A DNA stretch of 64,000 bases from DAOSWM01 sp035380045 (GTDB lineage: Bacteria > Bacteroidota > Bacteroidia > Bacteroidales > Tenuifilaceae), in the NCBI GenBank assembly GCA_035380045.1, contig DAOSWM010000004.1:37618-101617 (forward strand), read 5' to 3'. Shown piece after piece: positions 28,195-35,756 of the stretch. Numbering within the stretch: position 1 is the first letter of the stretch; each line of letters starts with the position of its first letter. The notes under the pieces are model-generated. The model saw only the letters and a list, made by a program, of their open reading frames with translations, was not told the DNA's origin and made no database searches. A program made the translations under genes and the position numbers.

Positions 28195-28691
28195 CATTTA
28201 GAATCTATCAAGTCATTCAAATTAATTATTTTACTGCCATTTTTTTTGTAATAATTCAGCATTTCGTCAATTTTCCTTTTATCATAACTCGTAATACAAT
28301 CTGATAATACTGTAACTTTGTAGTTTTTCTTGCACATATTAAATACGGTTGATTTCACGCAGGCAACGGCGTCTGCTCCTGTAATGTAAAATTCGCTTAT
28401 TTCATTTTTCTTGATAAAGTCAACAAAATCTTCGCTGGTCAATGCGTTGCCTTTGGATTTTTCAAAAATGTTTGTGGAAACCAATTTCATGTCCGAAACT
28501 AATTCAGACCCACGAGTATTAGGTTTGAAAGTTCTTGTGCCATCAGATAGGTTATAATGCCTTATGTAAACGACATGAATTTCATTTTCCACTGCCCAAT
28601 CTATTGCCCGATTAACATTGCCAATAATTTCTTTATAGTTTTTGGTTATGTCATTTTGAATGTCAATTACCACTAAAGATTTTTTCTGCAT
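28194..28691 (-). CDS. Isochorismatase-family cysteine hydrolase
   Basis: 165 residues with the family's triad: D in VVIDIQND, K in FEKSKGNAL and C in ITGADAVACVKST. The family includes isochorismatases, nicotinamidases and related amidases; this sequence is too general to name the substrate. The gene is clearly AT-rich beside its neighbours and is isolated between XerD and hsp20. Its 3' end carries structured element B. Inference: a recently acquired single-gene cassette. Confidence 0.85.
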   Translation of the reverse strand: MQKKSLVVIDIQNDITKNYKEIIGNVNRAIDWAVENEIHVVYIRHYNLSDGTRTFKPNTRGSELVSDMKLVSTNIFEKSKGNALTSEDFVDFIKKNEISEFYITGADAVACVKSTVFNMCKKNYKVTVLSDCITSYDKRKIDEMLNYYKKNGSKIINLNDLIDSK

Positions 28692-28806
28692 GGGATTTCC
28701 TTCTTTATATTTTTATGTTTTAAAATCAATTTTCTAGTTCATTATCTATCACACTGTCGCTCGTTCGCTTGCGGCTATCTCGTTAATAGTTTGATGAAAG
28801 AAAATT

Positions 28807-29706
28807 CTATTTCGTTCTTGGGTGAAACCTTAGTATCGTTTCCTTTAGAAATTGCCTATCGAGGTGAGTGTAAATTTCGGTTGTAAGAATCGATTCGTGG
28901 CCCAGCATTTCCTGTACAACCCTAATATCGGCTCCGCCTTCAATTAAATGGGTTGCAAACGAATGGCGTAAAGTATGTGGACTGATATTTTTTGTTATAC
29001 CTGATTTTTGTGCTGCGTTTTTTACTATTGTAAAAATCATTTCCCGGGTAAGCTTTTTTCCCCGTCGGTTTAGGAAAAGAATGTTTTCTGAACCTTTTTC
29101 TATAGAGGGTAAACTATTCCTGTCGGGTTTGTATAAATTAATCTCTTTAATTGCCTTTTGCCCAATGGGCACTAATCGTTCTTTATCGCCCTTACCGGTT
29201 ACTTTAATAAATCCCTGTTCAAAGTTTAGGTCGGTGATCCGAAGGTTAACCAACTCCGATACTCTTAATCCGCAGCTATATAGTGTTTCAATTATTGCTT
29301 TGTTCCGTTGCCCTTCGGGTTTGCTCAGGTCAAATGACGCCTCGATTGAATCAATCTCCTCTACGCTAAGCACATCGGGTAGTTTGCGAGTCATTTTTGG
29401 ACCTTCAATTTGCATGGTTGGGTCAACGTCTATAGCTTCCTCAATCATAAGGTATTTGAACAATCCTTTAACTCCCGATAGAATTCTTGCTTGTGACCGA
29501 TGGTTCAATCCCTTCTCTTTAATGTGCTCAAGAAATAGGCTAATATCGTCGGAATTTAGGGATTCTGGCTCTTTCCCCAAAGTTTCATCGGCAAATTTAG
29601 CAAGTAGGGAAACATCGTGAATGTAAGCGCAAACAGAATTTTGTGATAAGGACTTTTCTAATCTTAAGAACCTTTCGTAATCCTCAATTGCTGAATTCCA
29701 GCCCAT
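28807..29706 (-). CDS. xerD: Site-specific tyrosine recombinase XerD
   Basis: 299 residues, the usual XerC/D length. N-terminal SAM-like core-binding domain (about 5-90) and catalytic domain with R in YSCGLRVSEL, K in GKGDKERLVP, HxLR in SPHTLRHSFATHL, H in LGHES and the nucleophile Tyr in TTEIYTHLDR. It acts in chromosome dimer resolution at dif with a partner recombinase. It lacks the extra helix insert of integron integrases, so despite the adjacent cassette-like gene it is best read as housekeeping XerD. Confidence 0.88.
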   Translation of the reverse strand: MGWNSAIEDYERFLRLEKSLSQNSVCAYIHDVSLLAKFADETLGKEPESLNSDDISLFLEHIKEKGLNHRSQARILSGVKGLFKYLMIEEAIDVDPTMQIEGPKMTRKLPDVLSVEEIDSIEASFDLSKPEGQRNKAIIETLYSCGLRVSELVNLRITDLNFEQGFIKVTGKGDKERLVPIGQKAIKEINLYKPDRNSLPSIEKGSENILFLNRRGKKLTREMIFTIVKNAAQKSGITKNISPHTLRHSFATHLIEGGADIRVVQEMLGHESILTTEIYTHLDRQFLKETILRFHPRTK

Positions 29707-29754
29707 ATATTATTTTATTTGCAGCAAATGTAGTAATATGCGGTAATAATTTAT

Positions 29755-30453
29755 CTAAAAATCCTTGTTTTCGCAGAAAAGGAGTGACATATCATTCAAT
29801 TTAAGAGCTGCAAGGTAGCCACAACCTGAAAGTTTCCCTTTATATACGCATCCAGTGTCTAGGGGAATTAACCTTGATTCTTTTTCACTTATTTTTTCCA
29901 TTAAGGTTTGAAGAGAAGTGGGAGTGTGACCGTGAATGATAGTGTACCCTGGCATGAAGTTTTCGGGAACTGTATCAGCGCGAGTCCATAGCATAGCAGT
30001 TGAATCGGCAAAAGGATTTTCAGAGGAATAATTTATTCCGCCATGTACTAGTATGAATTTACGGTCAACGATAGTGAAAAAATCCAATTTTCTAAGAAAT
30101 GAAAGATGCATATTGGGTATATTTTCAGGGAAAGAGAAGTTAACACCATACATTTTTTTATAACTTTCAATGGTGCTGTTCCCCATATTTTGTATCCACA
30201 AAGGGAAGTGTAACGATGAGTTTACTGCATCTAGCATCAACTGCTCATGATTTCCTCGTAGCGGGAAAATCGAGTAGCCATCGTCAACTAAATAAATTAA
30301 ATAATCGAGTAGTTGAGCACTTAACGGACCACGGTCAATGTAGTCGCCTAAAAGGTAAAGGGTATCACTTTTGCTGAAACTAATAATATTTTCAACAAGA
30401 TGCCTGAGTGTAAGCAAACACCCATGAGTATCGCCAATAACGTAGCTAGCCAA
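29755..30453 (-). CDS. Calcineurin-like metallophosphoesterase (PrpA/Ap4A-hydrolase-like)
   Basis: 232 residues with the full metallophosphatase motif set: GDTHG near the N-terminus, GDYIDRG, RGNHE, later LVHGG and IIHGHTP. The length and GDYIDRGP form fit bacterial serine/threonine phosphatases and symmetrical Ap4A hydrolase relatives. Cytoplasmic, metal dependent. It is on the same strand as xerD, 48 bp upstream. Confidence 0.85.
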   Translation of the reverse strand: MASYVIGDTHGCLLTLRHLVENIISFSKSDTLYLLGDYIDRGPLSAQLLDYLIYLVDDGYSIFPLRGNHEQLMLDAVNSSLHFPLWIQNMGNSTIESYKKMYGVNFSFPENIPNMHLSFLRKLDFFTIVDRKFILVHGGINYSSENPFADSTAMLWTRADTVPENFMPGYTIIHGHTPTSLQTLMEKISEKESRLIPLDTGCVYKGKLSGCGYLAALKLNDMSLLFCENKDF

Positions 30454-30502
30454 TTTTCAAAACTATAAAGTAAAAAAAACGTGCCAGGTAAACGTGAGGA
30501 AA

Positions 30503-31750
30503 TTATTCGTATCGTAAGGCCTCAATCGGATCAAGTTTCGACGCTTTGACTGCAGGAATGTAACCTGCAGCTAAACCAACTAGAAAACATATCACTACAC
30601 CCCCTGTAATCCAGTTCCATGGGATGTAGAACGGGCTTTTGGTAAGCATTGAAACAATATTTCCAACCAGAATGCCAAGTATTATTCCAAGTAGTCCCCC
30701 AAGTTGTGTTATTGTAATGGCTTCGAACAGGAATTGTTGCTTAATTGTAGTTGATTTTGCCCCAATAGCTTTCCTGGTTCCAATTTCGCGGGTTCGTTCA
30801 GCAACGGCAACCAGCATAATGTTCATTAGTCCAACTGCAGCACCTAGTAATGTTATAGCACCAATTATTGTGGCAGCCCAGGTTACGTATTTTAGGTTCT
30901 CAAGGAGCATTTTTGCCAGCGAGTCGCTCTTTTCAATGTTAAAGTCCGATTCATCGGTTGCGCTCAAACCTCTAACAATCCTAAATACACCCTCGGCTTC
31001 GTAAATAGCATAATCGAGAAGCTGTGGATCAAATGGTTTAACATCTATGGTGAAGTTCATGTTTGGGTAGCTGAAGTATGTGGCAACATTGTGTACAGGT
31101 AAAAATACCGTTCTATCGGCTCCGCCCCCAAAACCGGTTCCTTTCGATTTCAGTACGCCAATTACCCTGTACTTCCCATTTCCTACGCTTATTAACTTTT
31201 CGAGAGGATCCTCATTCTTTTCAAAAATCTGATTGGCTACATCCTTGCCTATTACTGCAACAGCCCATCCGTTATCCTCTTCAAAACTCGAAAAAATCCT
31301 ACCTGTTTCAATGTCGAGACCTGCAGTTTCAAAGTAAGTACCAGAAATTCCTCTTACGCTAATGTTTGGATTCGACTTCTTCGACTTATGCTTTATTGTG
31401 CTTGCACCGGTTGCCCAAACCGACATTGATACGGTTGCAGGAAACTCAAAACGTTCATTAAAATCCTGTGCTTGTTGGTAGTTAATGTGTGCATGATTTT
31501 TTGTGCGGTACCTTTTACCACCAACCTGTACTCGCATTCCCCTGCTTTGTAGGCTGAAGGTGTTGGCTCCCATCATAGAGAATTCGCTGTTAATACTAGC
31601 TTCAATGGAATCGATAGCAGTCAAAATCCCAACAAGAGCCATAATTCCAAATGCAATTATTAGTATTGTGAGTATGGTGCGGAGGGTATTAGACCGAATG
31701 GCACCCAAGGAAATCTTTAAATTCTCGCCAAATAATGCAATGCTTTTCAT
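30503..31750 (-). CDS. MacB-like ABC transporter permease (FtsX family)
   Basis: About 415 residues from the ATG at 31750; the only upstream start in frame is a TTG at 31777. One N-terminal helix, a large periplasmic MacB-PCD domain (about 50-260), then three helices of the FtsX domain, with AERTREIGTRKAIGA between helices, the classic FtsX cytoplasmic motif. Such permeases work with a MacB-type ATPase and transmit force across the membrane for efflux or lipoprotein release. No cognate ATPase lies nearby in this window. Confidence 0.87.
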   Translation of the reverse strand: MKSIALFGENLKISLGAIRSNTLRTILTILIIAFGIMALVGILTAIDSIEASINSEFSMMGANTFSLQSRGMRVQVGGKRYRTKNHAHINYQQAQDFNERFEFPATVSMSVWATGASTIKHKSKKSNPNISVRGISGTYFETAGLDIETGRIFSSFEEDNGWAVAVIGKDVANQIFEKNEDPLEKLISVGNGKYRVIGVLKSKGTGFGGGADRTVFLPVHNVATYFSYPNMNFTIDVKPFDPQLLDYAIYEAEGVFRIVRGLSATDESDFNIEKSDSLAKMLLENLKYVTWAATIIGAITLLGAAVGLMNIMLVAVAERTREIGTRKAIGAKSTTIKQQFLFEAITITQLGGLLGIILGILVGNIVSMLTKSPFYIPWNWITGGVVICFLVGLAAGYIPAVKASKLDPIEALRYE

Positions 31751-31885
31751 TTTTGCGTAAGGGTTTTTGGTAAGCAAATTTACTGCTTTTTTATTATAGA
31801 CACATAATTAGTACAAACGTTTATCGGAACAACTAATTACTTGTTACCCCCAAAAAAAATTAAACTATTTTTGAAGGAAAAAAAC

Positions 31886-32944
31886 ATGGACGCCTCGGAA
31901 AGGGTATTAGCTTTTGTAAAATTAGGTAATTCAATATTACACCCATGTAACAACCATTCGGCTAATAGGTTGTGGGATAAGGTTTTTAAAGCACACAACC
32001 ATAACCCCTGGTTTACACCCGATTTTTGCAAATTAGCTATTGAATCAATTGCGAACCAATGGTTAAATGAGAGTGTGCTTACTGGTTTCATCAATAAATA
32101 CCCAGTAGAGCATTTCTCAAAAACAGAAAGTAAACGCATCGCTGTAATTATGGCGGGCAATGTGCCTCTTGTCGGATTTCATGATTTTCTATGCGTTTTA
32201 ATTACAGGAAACACATTTATTGGCAAGTTATCATCTAAGGACGGAGGCTTAATGCAAGCAATAGTGGATCTAGTAATCGATATTGAACCTGGTTTTAAGG
32301 ATAAAATACTTTTAACTGAGCATAAACTGCCAGAGTTTGATGCAATAATTGCAACAGGAAGCAACAACTCTGCCCGCTATTTTGAGTTTTACTTCGGTTT
32401 TTACCCTAATATTATCCGATCGAACAGGAATAGCATCGCAGTTCTCGATGGCACTGAGAGTGCCAATGAGCTATCAGCGCTGGCTGATGATGTATTCATG
32501 TATTTTGGGTTGGGCTGTAGAAGCGTTTCATTGGTTTTTGTTCCCGAGCGTTACGATTTTTCAAACCTGTTTAATGCGTTCATAAAATATCAAAACCTCA
32601 AGTACCATAATAAGTATGCCAATAACTTTGAGTACCAACGTGCAATGCTGCTCATGAACAATCTCGAGCATTTCGATAATGGTTTTATCCTTCTAAAACA
32701 AAGTGAATCACTTTCGAGCCCTGTTGCTATCCTTCATTACTGCTACTACAAAAACTTTAGCGAAGTGAATCGTTACCTTGAAATGAACAATGACCTTATT
32801 CAATGTGTTTCTTCAGATAGCAAACTCGTACAGAATACTATTCCATTAGGATCTTGCCAGAAACCAAGTATCAATGATTTTGCTGATGGGATAGACGTTG
32901 TAGAGTTTTTGCACAGTGTACACAAATCACCCGAATCACGTTAA
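31886..32944 (+). CDS. Acyl-CoA reductase (LuxC family)
   Basis: About 352 residues. An in-frame start at 31841 exists, but the Met at 31886 fits homologue N-termini better. The protein is related to aldehyde dehydrogenases; the putative catalytic Cys is in YFGLGCRSVS and the cofactor region includes AGNVPLVGFHD. LuxC enzymes reduce activated fatty acyl groups to aldehydes. In Bacteroidota this stand-alone gene is common outside bioluminescence and its acyl substrate is not known. The flavodoxin gene starts 11 bp downstream, perhaps a redox partner. Confidence 0.85.
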   Translation: MDASERVLAFVKLGNSILHPCNNHSANRLWDKVFKAHNHNPWFTPDFCKLAIESIANQWLNESVLTGFINKYPVEHFSKTESKRIAVIMAGNVPLVGFHDFLCVLITGNTFIGKLSSKDGGLMQAIVDLVIDIEPGFKDKILLTEHKLPEFDAIIATGSNNSARYFEFYFGFYPNIIRSNRNSIAVLDGTESANELSALADDVFMYFGLGCRSVSLVFVPERYDFSNLFNAFIKYQNLKYHNKYANNFEYQRAMLLMNNLEHFDNGFILLKQSESLSSPVAILHYCYYKNFSEVNRYLEMNNDLIQCVSSDSKLVQNTIPLGSCQKPSINDFADGIDVVEFLHSVHKSPESR

Positions 32945-32955
32945 ATGAATAGGAA

Positions 32956-33495
32956 ATGAAACAGAAGCAGGTAAGGGTTGCAATAATTTATAGCCCAAAG
33001 GCAAAGAAAACCTCACAGGTAGTTGAATTAATTCACAGAAATTCAGGTTGGAACAACCTAGAAAATATCGATGTTGAAAATATAATGGATGTTGACTTTT
33101 CTAATTACGACTTGCTAATTCTTGGCGTTCCAAGTTGGTTCGATGGGGAACTCCCTGTGTATTGGGACGAAGTAGCTCCTTTCCTTGAAGATATAAATCT
33201 GAAGGGGAAAAAGGTTGCCATTTTCGGGAATGCAAATCAGGTTAACTATCCCGAAAATTTTGCCGATGCTATCGGTATTTTATCAGATATTGTATCATCG
33301 GCCGGTGCTAAAGTTGTAGGTTACACTAGTGCTGTTGGGTATAATTTTATACAGTCAAAAGCACTTGAAGGAGAATTGTTTAAGGGATTGATTCTCGATT
33401 TTGAGAACCAACAGAAAAAAAACGAACAGCGGGTTAAAGCCTGGCTTCAATCCCTCGAAGAAACCCTACAGAGTGATGGCATTTTAATTTCTTAA
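32956..33495 (+). CDS. Flavodoxin
   Basis: 179 residues with a flavodoxin fold: an FMN phosphate-binding start (IIYSPKAKKT), the 50s loop (LLILGVPSWFDGELPVYWDE) and the later KKVAIFGNANQVNYPENF. It is a small FMN electron carrier. It lies 11 bp after the LuxC-type reductase and is probably cotranscribed. Confidence 0.87.
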   Translation: MKQKQVRVAIIYSPKAKKTSQVVELIHRNSGWNNLENIDVENIMDVDFSNYDLLILGVPSWFDGELPVYWDEVAPFLEDINLKGKKVAIFGNANQVNYPENFADAIGILSDIVSSAGAKVVGYTSAVGYNFIQSKALEGELFKGLILDFENQQKKNEQRVKAWLQSLEETLQSDGILIS

Positions 33496-33547
33496 CCTGA
33501 TAAAACCTCTTTTTATCTCTTTTTTTACTTCAAATATCAAAAGCTTG

Positions 33548-33578
33548 TTGGATATTCAGCATATAATTTGTAAATTTG
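33548..33578 (+). promoter_or_regulatory. Candidate promoter of the SiaC-like gene cluster
   Basis: TTG (33548-33550), 20-nt spacer, TAAATTTG (33571-33578), matching the Bacteroidota TTG/TAnnTTTG layout. It leaves a leader of about 45 nt before the start at 33631. Confidence 0.5.
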
Positions 33579-33630
33579 TTTAGCAAGAAATTTTTGTATT
33601 GAATTCTAACCAAACTATTTTTATAATAAC

Positions 33631-34020
33631 ATGGAAGTATTAAGCATTAAGGGAACGCAGGAAACACCTGAAGTGATGTTCGATAAGCAATCGGGTGTTT
33701 TTTCAATCTCAGGGAAATCGCTCCCCGAGGATGTAAAGGAATTCTATAACCCCCTTATTGAATGGATTGAAAACTACTCTAATGAGCCAAACCCTGAAAC
33801 GAATCTAAAGGTTAAGATGGAGTATTTTAATACCGCTTCATCCAAAATGCTTCTGGAAATATTTGAACACTTTAAAAACATGCACGACGCTGGAAATAAA
33901 GTAACTGTTGATTGGTATTACCAGGAGGATGATGAGGATATGCAGGATGCAGGAGAGGATTACGCAGATATCGTTGAACTTCCATTCAATTTTATCAGTT
34001 ACCAAACCATTTCAGAATAA
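33631..34020 (+). CDS. SiaC-like regulatory phosphoprotein (DUF1987), copy 1
   Basis: 129 residues, about the normal length for the family. The signature EYFNTASSKMLLEIFEHF matches the conserved segment that in Pseudomonas SiaC holds the threonine phosphorylated by the kinase SiaB; a Thr directly follows the Asn here. The N-terminal part reads TPEVMFDKQSG ... GKSLPEDVKEFYNPLIEWI, also typical. SiaC homologues are switch proteins that regulate a diguanylate cyclase or a phosphatase pathway. This is the first of three tandem paralogues with no SiaA or SiaB gene next to them. Confidence 0.82.
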   Translation: MEVLSIKGTQETPEVMFDKQSGVFSISGKSLPEDVKEFYNPLIEWIENYSNEPNPETNLKVKMEYFNTASSKMLLEIFEHFKNMHDAGNKVTVDWYYQEDDEDMQDAGEDYADIVELPFNFISYQTISE

Positions 34021-34047
34021 TACCAGCTAACAGACAGAACTGACACA

Positions 34048-34428
34048 ATGGATATTATCAACATTCCTGAATCAGAAATAACTCCCCACATTGAATTAAA
34101 TAAGGAGCAGGGAATTTTTATTATCGAAGGGAAATCGCTACCCGAAGATGTTAAAGATTTTTATAACCCTGTAATTGAGTGGTTTAATCAGTATCAAAAA
34201 GAGCCCAATGAGGAAACTCATTTTATTCTTGACTTTGAGTATTTCAACACAGCCTCATCTAAAATGATTCTAATCCTTTTATCGAAACTTCGCGATGTTC
34301 AAAAAATGGGGAAGCGTGTATTTGTAACATGGAAGTTTCCACAATACGATGTTGAACTTGAAGAGGCTGGTGAAGAATTTTCAGAATTACTTAATATACC
34401 ATTCACATTTATTCCTAAAGTCCAATAG
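34048..34428 (+). CDS. SiaC-like regulatory phosphoprotein (DUF1987), copy 2
   Basis: 126 residues, closest to copy 1 (shared GKSLPEDVK-FYNP-IEW and EYFNTASSKM). The phospho-acceptor-type Thr is kept. It begins 27 bp after copy 1. Differences concentrate in the C-terminal half (VFVTWKFPQYDVELEEAGEEF), which suggests separate partners or an adjusted affinity. Confidence 0.82.
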   Translation: MDIINIPESEITPHIELNKEQGIFIIEGKSLPEDVKDFYNPVIEWFNQYQKEPNEETHFILDFEYFNTASSKMILILLSKLRDVQKMGKRVFVTWKFPQYDVELEEAGEEFSELLNIPFTFIPKVQ

Positions 34429-34443
34429 AAAACTTTTAATAAA

Positions 34444-34851
34444 ATGGAAAAACTTCATATCAAAGCCAGAAAAGATTCCCCTGAAATAGTTTTTAATCCT
34501 CAGAACAATGAGTTTTCTATAAGGGGTGTTTGCCATCCCGAAAATGTTACTAAATTCTTTCTTCCCGTAGTTCGTTGGCTTGATGAGTACCTACTCGAAC
34601 TTAAAAAGACAGGTGTAAAGGTTCCTATTTCTGTTGTTTTCTTTTTTAGATATTTTAACTCTGCTACCTACAAATTTCTTATTACTCTTCTGCAAAAAAT
34701 AAACGAGTTTTCTAGCTTATCAATTCCTATTACAGTTAAATGGTACTATGAAATTGAGGATGATGATATGAGGGAATCAGGTGTTGAACTCTTTGAGTTC
34801 AGTGGCATAAAAATCCCTTACGAATGTGTTGAGTCAAATTTCTCGGATTAA
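34444..34851 (+). CDS. SiaC-like regulatory phosphoprotein (DUF1987), copy 3, diverged
   Basis: 135 residues, clearly of the same family (GVCHPENVTKFFLPVVRW, RYFNSATYKFL, VKWYYEIEDDDMRESG) but the most diverged. Ser replaces the Thr after the conserved Asn and the TASSK motif is changed to SATYK. If this position is the phosphosite, regulation differs from copies 1 and 2. It is 15 bp after copy 2 and the last gene of the cluster. Confidence 0.78.
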   Translation: MEKLHIKARKDSPEIVFNPQNNEFSIRGVCHPENVTKFFLPVVRWLDEYLLELKKTGVKVPISVVFFFRYFNSATYKFLITLLQKINEFSSLSIPITVKWYYEIEDDDMRESGVELFEFSGIKIPYECVESNFSD

Positions 34852-34964
34852 GTTTTGACTTTTTGTTTTTCAGTCGCTTCATATACATTGCTCTCATTTA
34901 TTACGTTAAATCAACCCTACTGTTTCCCTTTCTTTGTTTGAAGGTTATTGTCAATTATTTAACA

Positions 34965-35738
34965 TCATTGCTTGCCTAGGTTCGATACTGCAAACGAGTT
35001 TTCGTCCAGCTTCGAACCCAGCTGAAACTGCTTAACGTTCATTTCCGAGAAACGGTTATTCTGCTCATTTTTCATTACCATGGTGTAGGCAAAGTAGCGC
35101 CCGTTGGTTTGCTTTCTAAAATCGCTTAGTAGCATAGTTTTTAACACTTTGCCTCTACTATCGAACAGCTCGCTTTTATGCGACAGGTAGGTAGCTTTTT
35201 CAATGTAGGAAATTCGCTTTTGGAATCCATATTCCCTCTCAAGTTCCCTGCTAATACAGGTGGCCTCAACTTTCCAGCACTCTTTGCCATCGAGTACATC
35301 CGTTCCAAGCAGCTTGTAGGTGAAGTCGTTGGTGTTGGGTTTGCTCATATCGGCATTGGAAAATTCCGAACCCATAAAACTTTTCCCTTTCTCGGTGCTT
35401 ACAATCCTGCGAACTTTCCGGAGCGAGGGAAGGAAAACCCACATATCGTCGCTCTTATCTTCATAGTCGTACACAAGAATTGAAGTTCCTTCAACATCGG
35501 GAGGAGAGATGAAACGCATCAGCGTTTTGGTGGTTTCACCAAACTTTTTGGTTGCAACGGCTACCTCGCGAACCCGAACATTGCCTTTGTCGTCGTGAAT
35601 GTTGAGCGTGGTTACCATCTCCATCGATTCGAACTCTATGGTACTTGACGATTTTTCGGAGATTTCCTTCGGATTTTGTGCAGAAATTATTGTTGGAACT
35701 GCAATCAGGACGGCCAGTAATAATGATTTTGTTTTCAT
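34965..35738 (-). CDS. Outer-membrane lipoprotein-sorting-like protein (LolA-like)
   Basis: 257 residues with a signal peptide (ends near ISAQ) and a single LolA/LolB-like beta fold (MWVFLPSLRKVRRI, SFMGSEFSNADM). It belongs to the COG2834-type family often encoded with RND/MMPL transporters and outer-membrane proteins, as here, where it is last in a three-gene operon. Inference: a periplasmic carrier for lipid or another hydrophobic cargo. It is not the housekeeping LolA. Confidence 0.8.
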   Translation of the reverse strand: MKTKSLLLAVLIAVPTIISAQNPKEISEKSSSTIEFESMEMVTTLNIHDDKGNVRVREVAVATKKFGETTKTLMRFISPPDVEGTSILVYDYEDKSDDMWVFLPSLRKVRRIVSTEKGKSFMGSEFSNADMSKPNTNDFTYKLLGTDVLDGKECWKVEATCISRELEREYGFQKRISYIEKATYLSHKSELFDSRGKVLKTMLLSDFRKQTNGRYFAYTMVMKNEQNNRFSEMNVKQFQLGSKLDENSFAVSNLGKQ

Positions 35739-35756
35739 TTGCTTTTATTTTGAAAG

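Noticed and set aside
28807..29706. Tyrosine recombinase next to a cassette-like gene, as an integron integrase
   Set aside because: Length and motifs fit housekeeping XerD; the extra integrase-specific helix is not present, and it is one of the genes expected in this order in Bacteroidota.
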